Positions 5,205 to 8,315 of a stretch of 8,315 nt of DNA are shown one piece after another. Made by a program: the position numbers and the translations under genes. Source of the DNA: RGIG7450 sp045648785 (GTDB lineage: Bacteria > Bacillota > Clostridia > RUG12999). The stretch's first letter is position 1; the number at the start of each line of letters is the position of its first letter. The DNA is taken from the NCBI GenBank assembly GCA_045648785.1, contig JAZROP010000026.1, positions 1 through 8,315 on the forward strand, read 5' to 3'. The notes below the pieces were generated by a model that was not told where the DNA came from, searched no databases, and saw only the letters and a program-made list of their open reading frames with translations.

Positions 5205-7832
5205 ATGAGTAAGAAATTTGTTTATCTCTTTAGCGAAGGCGACGCATCTATGCGTGAGCTTCTCGGTGGTAAAGGTGCTAACCTTGCCGAAATGACCAAA
5301 ATTGGTCTTCCTGTTCCTCAGGGCTTCACAGTATCTACGGAGGCTTGTACTCAGTACTATGAAGATGGTAGAAAAATTAACGCAGACATCCAGGCTGAAA
5401 TTATGGAAAATATCGTTAAGATGGAAGCTGTCTGCGGCAAAAAATTTGGTGATAAGGAAAATCCGCTTCTGGTTTCCGTTCGTTCCGGTGCAAGAGCTTC
5501 TATGCCCGGTATGATGGACACAATTCTCAACCTCGGACTTAACGAAGATGTTGTTGAAACAATGGCAGCTAAAACAGGCAATGCGAGATGGGCTTGGGAC
5601 TGCTACAGAAGATTTATTCAGATGTATTCCGACGTTGTTATGGAAGTTGGTAAGAAATACTTTGAAGAACTTATCGACGAAATGAAAGAAGCTAAAGGTG
5701 TTACTCAGGACGTTGAGCTTACAGCTGATGACCTCAAAGAACTTGCTTCTCAGTTCAAAGCTGAATACAAATCCAAAATCGGTAAAGATTTCCCGTCTGA
5801 CCCGAAAGAACAGCTCATGGGTGCAGTAGAAGCTGTATTCCGTTCATGGGACAACCCCAGAGCTAACGTTTACCGTCGTGACAACGATATCCCTTATTCA
5901 TGGGGTACAGCTGTTAACGTACAGATGATGGCATTCGGTAACATGGGCGACGATTGCGGTACAGGTGTTGCATTCACACGTGACCCTGCTACTGGCGACA
6001 GAGGTCTCATGGGTGAATTCCTTGTAAACGCACAGGGCGAAGATGTTGTTGCAGGCGTTCGTACTCCGATGCCTATCGCACAGATGGCTGAAAAATTCCC
6101 TGAAGCTTTTGAAGAATTCAACAAAGTTTGTGCAATTCTCGAAGATCACTACAGAGATATGCAGGACATGGAGTTCACAATTGAAAACAGAAAACTCTAC
6201 ATGCTCCAGACAAGAAACGGTAAAAGAACAGCTAAAGCTGCTCTTAAAATTGCTTGTGACCTCGTTGATGAAGGTATGATCGACAAGAAACAGGCAGTTG
6301 CTATGATTGACCCCAGAAACCTCGACACACTTCTTCACCCTCAGTTTGATGTAAAAGCTCTTAAAGCTGCTACACCTGCAGGCAGAGGTCTTGGTGCTTC
6401 TCCCGGTGCTGCATGCGGTAAAGTAGTATTTACTGCTGAAGATGCTGAAAGCTGGAACGCAAGAGGCGAAAAAGTTATCCTTGTAAGACTTGAAACTTCT
6501 CCTGAAGATATTACAGGTATGAAAGCTTCTCAGGGTATTCTGACAGTTCGTGGCGGGATGACATCTCACGCAGCCGTTGTTGCTCGTGGTATGGGTACTT
6601 GCTGTGTATCTGGTTGTGGCGAAATCAACATGGACGAAGAAAACAAAAAATTCACTCTCGCAGGTAAAACCTACGTTGAAGGCGACTATATATCAATCGA
6701 CGGTTCTACAGGTAATATCTACGATGGTATTATTCCTACAGTTGACGCTGAAATCGCTGGCGAATTTGGCAGAATCATGCAGTGGGCTGATGAATTCAGA
6801 ACACTTAAAGTAAGAACAAATGCTGACACACCGGCTGATGCTAAAAAAGCAGTTGAACTCGGTGCAGAAGGTATCGGCCTCTGCCGTACAGAGCACATGT
6901 TCTTCGAAGCAGACAGAATTGCTGCTTTCCGTGAAATGATCTGTGCTGACACAGTTGAAGCAAGAGAAGCTGCTCTTGAAAAAATTCTTCCTTATCAGCA
7001 GGGCGACTTTGAAAAACTCTATGAAGCACTCGAAGGTAACCCCGTTACCATCAGATTCCTCGATCCCCCGCTTCACGAGTTCGTTCCCACCGAAGAAGCT
7101 GACATTGCAGCTCTTGCAAAAGCTCAGGGCAAAACTGTTGAAGACATCAAAGCTATCATTGCTTCTCTCCACGAATTCAACCCCATGATGGGTCACCGTG
7201 GTTGCCGTCTTGCAGTAACATATCCTGAAATTGCTAAGATGCAGACAAAAGCTGTTATCCGTGCAGCTATCAACATCAAAAACAAACATGCTGACTGGAA
7301 CATCGTTCCTGAAATCATGATTCCGCTCGTTGGCGATATCAAAGAACTTAAATTCGTTAAAGAAGCAGTTGTTGCTACAGCTGATGCTGAAATTGCAGCT
7401 GCAGGCGCTGACCTCAAATACGAAGTTGGTACAATGATCGAAATCCCAAGAGCATGTCTTACAGCTGATGACATCGCTAAAGAAGCTGAATTCTTCTGCT
7501 TTGGTACAAACGACCTCACACAGATGACATACGGCTTCTCACGTGACGATGCCGGTAAGTTCCTGGATGCTTACTATGATAAGAAGATCTTCGAAAACGA
7601 TCCATTCGCAAAATTAGACCAAACAGGTGTTGGTAAGTTAATGGAAATGGCTATTAAATTAGGTAAACCAGTTAACTCACACTTACACGTAGGTATCTGT
7701 GGAGAACATGGTGGAGACCCATCTTCAGTAGAATTCTGCCATAAGATCGGTTTAGACTACGTTTCATGTTCACCATTCCGTGTACCAATCGCTAGATTAG
7801 CTGCTGCTCAAGCTGCAATCGCTAACAAATAA
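5205..7832 (+). CDS. ppdK: Pyruvate, phosphate dikinase
   Basis: This enzyme interconverts ATP + pyruvate + phosphate and AMP + PEP + pyrophosphate. In anaerobic Clostridia it serves pyrophosphate-linked glycolysis or PEP supply. The 875 residues match the usual length of the Clostridium symbiosum enzyme (about 874). Domains in order: an ATP-grasp nucleotide-binding domain with GGKGANLAEM at 21-30 and SVRSGARASMPGMMDT at 91-106; a swivelling phosphohistidine domain with GGMTSHAAVVARGMG at 450-464, H455 being the phosphorylated His and T453 the regulatory Thr position; and a C-terminal TIM barrel binding pyruvate/PEP with GLCRTEHMFF at 558-567, MGHRGCRL at 662-669, GTNDLTQMTYGFSRDD at 767-782 and GICGEHGGDPS at 830-840, where C832 is the catalytic acid. 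The start ATG has AGGAGG 5 bases upstream. The gene is strongly codon-biased up to about 7524 (no TTA Leu), as expected for high expression. It then switches to TTA, CCA and CAA for the last 75-100 codons. The protein remains intact across that switch. Confidence 0.98.
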   Translation: MSKKFVYLFSEGDASMRELLGGKGANLAEMTKIGLPVPQGFTVSTEACTQYYEDGRKINADIQAEIMENIVKMEAVCGKKFGDKENPLLVSVRSGARASMPGMMDTILNLGLNEDVVETMAAKTGNARWAWDCYRRFIQMYSDVVMEVGKKYFEELIDEMKEAKGVTQDVELTADDLKELASQFKAEYKSKIGKDFPSDPKEQLMGAVEAVFRSWDNPRANVYRRDNDIPYSWGTAVNVQMMAFGNMGDDCGTGVAFTRDPATGDRGLMGEFLVNAQGEDVVAGVRTPMPIAQMAEKFPEAFEEFNKVCAILEDHYRDMQDMEFTIENRKLYMLQTRNGKRTAKAALKIACDLVDEGMIDKKQAVAMIDPRNLDTLLHPQFDVKALKAATPAGRGLGASPGAACGKVVFTAEDAESWNARGEKVILVRLETSPEDITGMKASQGILTVRGGMTSHAAVVARGMGTCCVSGCGEINMDEENKKFTLAGKTYVEGDYISIDGSTGNIYDGIIPTVDAEIAGEFGRIMQWADEFRTLKVRTNADTPADAKKAVELGAEGIGLCRTEHMFFEADRIAAFREMICADTVEAREAALEKILPYQQGDFEKLYEALEGNPVTIRFLDPPLHEFVPTEEADIAALAKAQGKTVEDIKAIIASLHEFNPMMGHRGCRLAVTYPEIAKMQTKAVIRAAINIKNKHADWNIVPEIMIPLVGDIKELKFVKEAVVATADAEIAAAGADLKYEVGTMIEIPRACLTADDIAKEAEFFCFGTNDLTQMTYGFSRDDAGKFLDAYYDKKIFENDPFAKLDQTGVGKLMEMAIKLGKPVNSHLHVGICGEHGGDPSSVEFCHKIGLDYVSCSPFRVPIARLAAAQAAIANK
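7524..7614. other. Abrupt codon-usage break inside ppdK (recombination or assembly junction)
   Basis: By my count none of about 48 Leu codons upstream is TTA, while all six from 7614 to the stop are TTA; the single Leu in between is CTG at 7563. Pro is CCT, CCC or CCG upstream with one CCA exception at 7446, then CCA in all five downstream cases. All Gln codons upstream are CAG, the last at 7521, and both downstream are CAA (first at 7620). The reading frame and conserved motifs continue without a break. The junction lies in a very conserved stretch of the PEP-binding domain, where homologous recombination or a mis-join between related genomes is easiest. Confidence 0.7.
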
Positions 7833-7847
7833 TTAAATTAATTATTT

Positions 7848-7877
7848 ATCCCCTCACAGTGATGTGAGGGGATTTTT
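7848..7877 (+). terminator. Intrinsic terminator after ppdK
   Basis: ATCCCCTCAC (7848-7857) and GTGAGGGGAT (7864-7873) form a perfect 10-bp stem with a 6-base loop AGTGAT, followed by TTTTT (7873-7877). It begins 15 bases after the ppdK stop, which makes ppdK a single-gene transcript. The near-symmetric ends give little support for use on the minus strand, and no gene there needs it. Confidence 0.92.
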
Positions 7878-7878
7878 A

Positions 7879-7887
7879 TGTTATAAT
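7879..7887 (+). promoter_or_regulatory. Candidate promoter of the HAD gene (extended -10)
   Basis: TGTTATAAT is an exact extended -10 with TATAAT at 7882-7887, placed directly behind the terminator T-run. The -35 position would fall in the terminator stem and has no consensus match. The start would be near 7894, leaving a short leader with the ribosome site AGAGAGG (7904-7910) 6 bases before the ATG. Confidence 0.5.
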
Positions 7888-7916
7888 ACTCTCATAAGTA
7901 AAAAGAGAGGTCCGTT

Positions 7917-8315
7917 ATGAGAATTGATATACCAGGATTCAGAGAACTAAATTTAACAACATTATTATTAGATTATAATGGAACGATTGCAGTAGATGGC
8001 ATCATTCCAGAGTCAGTTAAAACAAGATTACAAAGTCTTGCAAAGGACTTTGATATATATGTGCTTACAGCGGATACCCATGGAACAGCAAAAAAACAAT
8101 GTGAAGATATTCCAGTATCTGTTCATACATTTCCTGTAGGAAATGCTGCAGATTATAAAGAGCAGATAATAAAGGAAAAGGGTGGAGAACAATGCGCAGC
8201 TTTGGGGAATGGCCGTAATGACATCAAAATGTTCCATGAAGCAGCGCTTAGTATTGCGGTTATGGACACGGAAGGAATGTGTGCAAAGCTGCTTGCTGAA
8301 AGTGATATCTGTGTT
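7917..8315 (+). CDS. HAD-superfamily 'soluble P-type ATPase-like' hydrolase, partial (C-terminus outside window)
   Basis: I see 133 codons from the ATG at 7917 to the window edge, open throughout. The protein has the HAD fold motifs. Motif I is DYNGT at residues 19-23, with D19 as the nucleophile. A motif II Thr is at 51 in YVLTADTHG, a motif III Lys is around 81-86, and motif IV is GNGRNDIKMF at 97-106. This pattern resembles the small proteins grouped as soluble P-type ATPases (about 155-160 residues), so perhaps 20-25 residues are missing. In motif I the usual second Asp (DxD) is Asn, as phosphatase general-acid chemistry would not prefer; P-type ATPases also lack that Asp. The substrate is unknown. 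The gene has its own promoter-like site behind the ppdK terminator. Its AT-rich codon choice (TTA, ATA, CCA) agrees with the last part of ppdK rather than with the main body of ppdK. Confidence 0.85.
   Translation, partial: MRIDIPGFRELNLTTLLLDYNGTIAVDGIIPESVKTRLQSLAKDFDIYVLTADTHGTAKKQCEDIPVSVHTFPVGNAADYKEQIIKEKGGEQCAALGNGRNDIKMFHEAALSIAVMDTEGMCAKLLAESDICV

Noticed and set aside
5898..6569. A 223-codon open frame on the minus strand inside ppdK
   Set aside because: It lies fully antisense to a conserved part of ppdK. Its Cys/Phe/Ser-rich composition is what strongly biased ppdK codons give in the opposite frame, and I saw no convincing ribosome site.
6693..7289. A 198-codon minus-strand open frame inside ppdK
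   Set aside because: Same cause as the other antisense frame: a by-product of ppdK codon bias, with no recognisable motifs.
1..8315. CRISPR array, insertion sequence or phage genes
   Set aside because: No regularly spaced repeats, transposase or phage motifs were seen. The window is almost filled by housekeeping genes.

Overview
The window looks like a piece of a low-GC Firmicute genome, most likely an anaerobic Clostridia member from a gut-type community. The basis is AT-rich intergenic DNA, strong AGGAGG-type ribosome binding sites, a pyruvate,phosphate dikinase very close to the Clostridium symbiosum type, and clostridial-type versions of an ABC-F protein and an aluminium-resistance-family PLP enzyme. 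No species can be named from sequence alone.

Layout: positions 1-4808 hold four minus-strand genes packed as one operon, read from right to left. They are a methionine gamma-lyase-like PLP enzyme (4808-3540), a YdiF-type ABC-F ATPase (3539-1647), the bifunctional riboflavin kinase/FAD synthetase ribF (1643-753) and the first 252 codons of S-adenosylhomocysteine hydrolase ahcY (756-1, cut by the window edge). Junctions are 0 bp, 3 bp and a 4-base ATGA overlap, so co-transcription and translational coupling are expected. Region 4809-5204 is a 396-bp divergent intergenic region. It holds promoter-like sites for both directions, a nested imperfect palindrome with two mutually exclusive pairings (4851-4932), and a terminator-like hairpin (4947-4977). 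Together these could be a small RNA gene or a structured 5' leader. Positions 5205-7832 are a full-length ppdK on the plus strand, followed by a clear intrinsic terminator (7848-7877). A HAD-superfamily 'soluble P-type ATPase-like' gene starts at 7917 and runs off the right edge.

How the genes fit together: AhcY recycles S-adenosylhomocysteine to homocysteine and adenosine. The PLP enzyme belongs to a family related to sulfur-amino-acid lyases. RibF makes FMN and FAD. The ABC-F protein probably acts on the ribosome. PpdK interconverts pyruvate and PEP using ATP and phosphate. A shared sulfur-amino-acid theme for the two ends of the minus operon is an inference.

The two observations most worth a second look are these. 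First, codon usage breaks abruptly inside the 3' end of ppdK, between about 7524 and 7614: Leu changes from CTT/CTC to TTA, Pro from CCT/CCC/CCG to CCA, and Gln from CAG to CAA. The protein stays intact, and this suggests either a homologous recombination junction or a chimeric assembly join. Second, the structured intergenic element at 4851-4990 could be an undescribed small RNA or leader.
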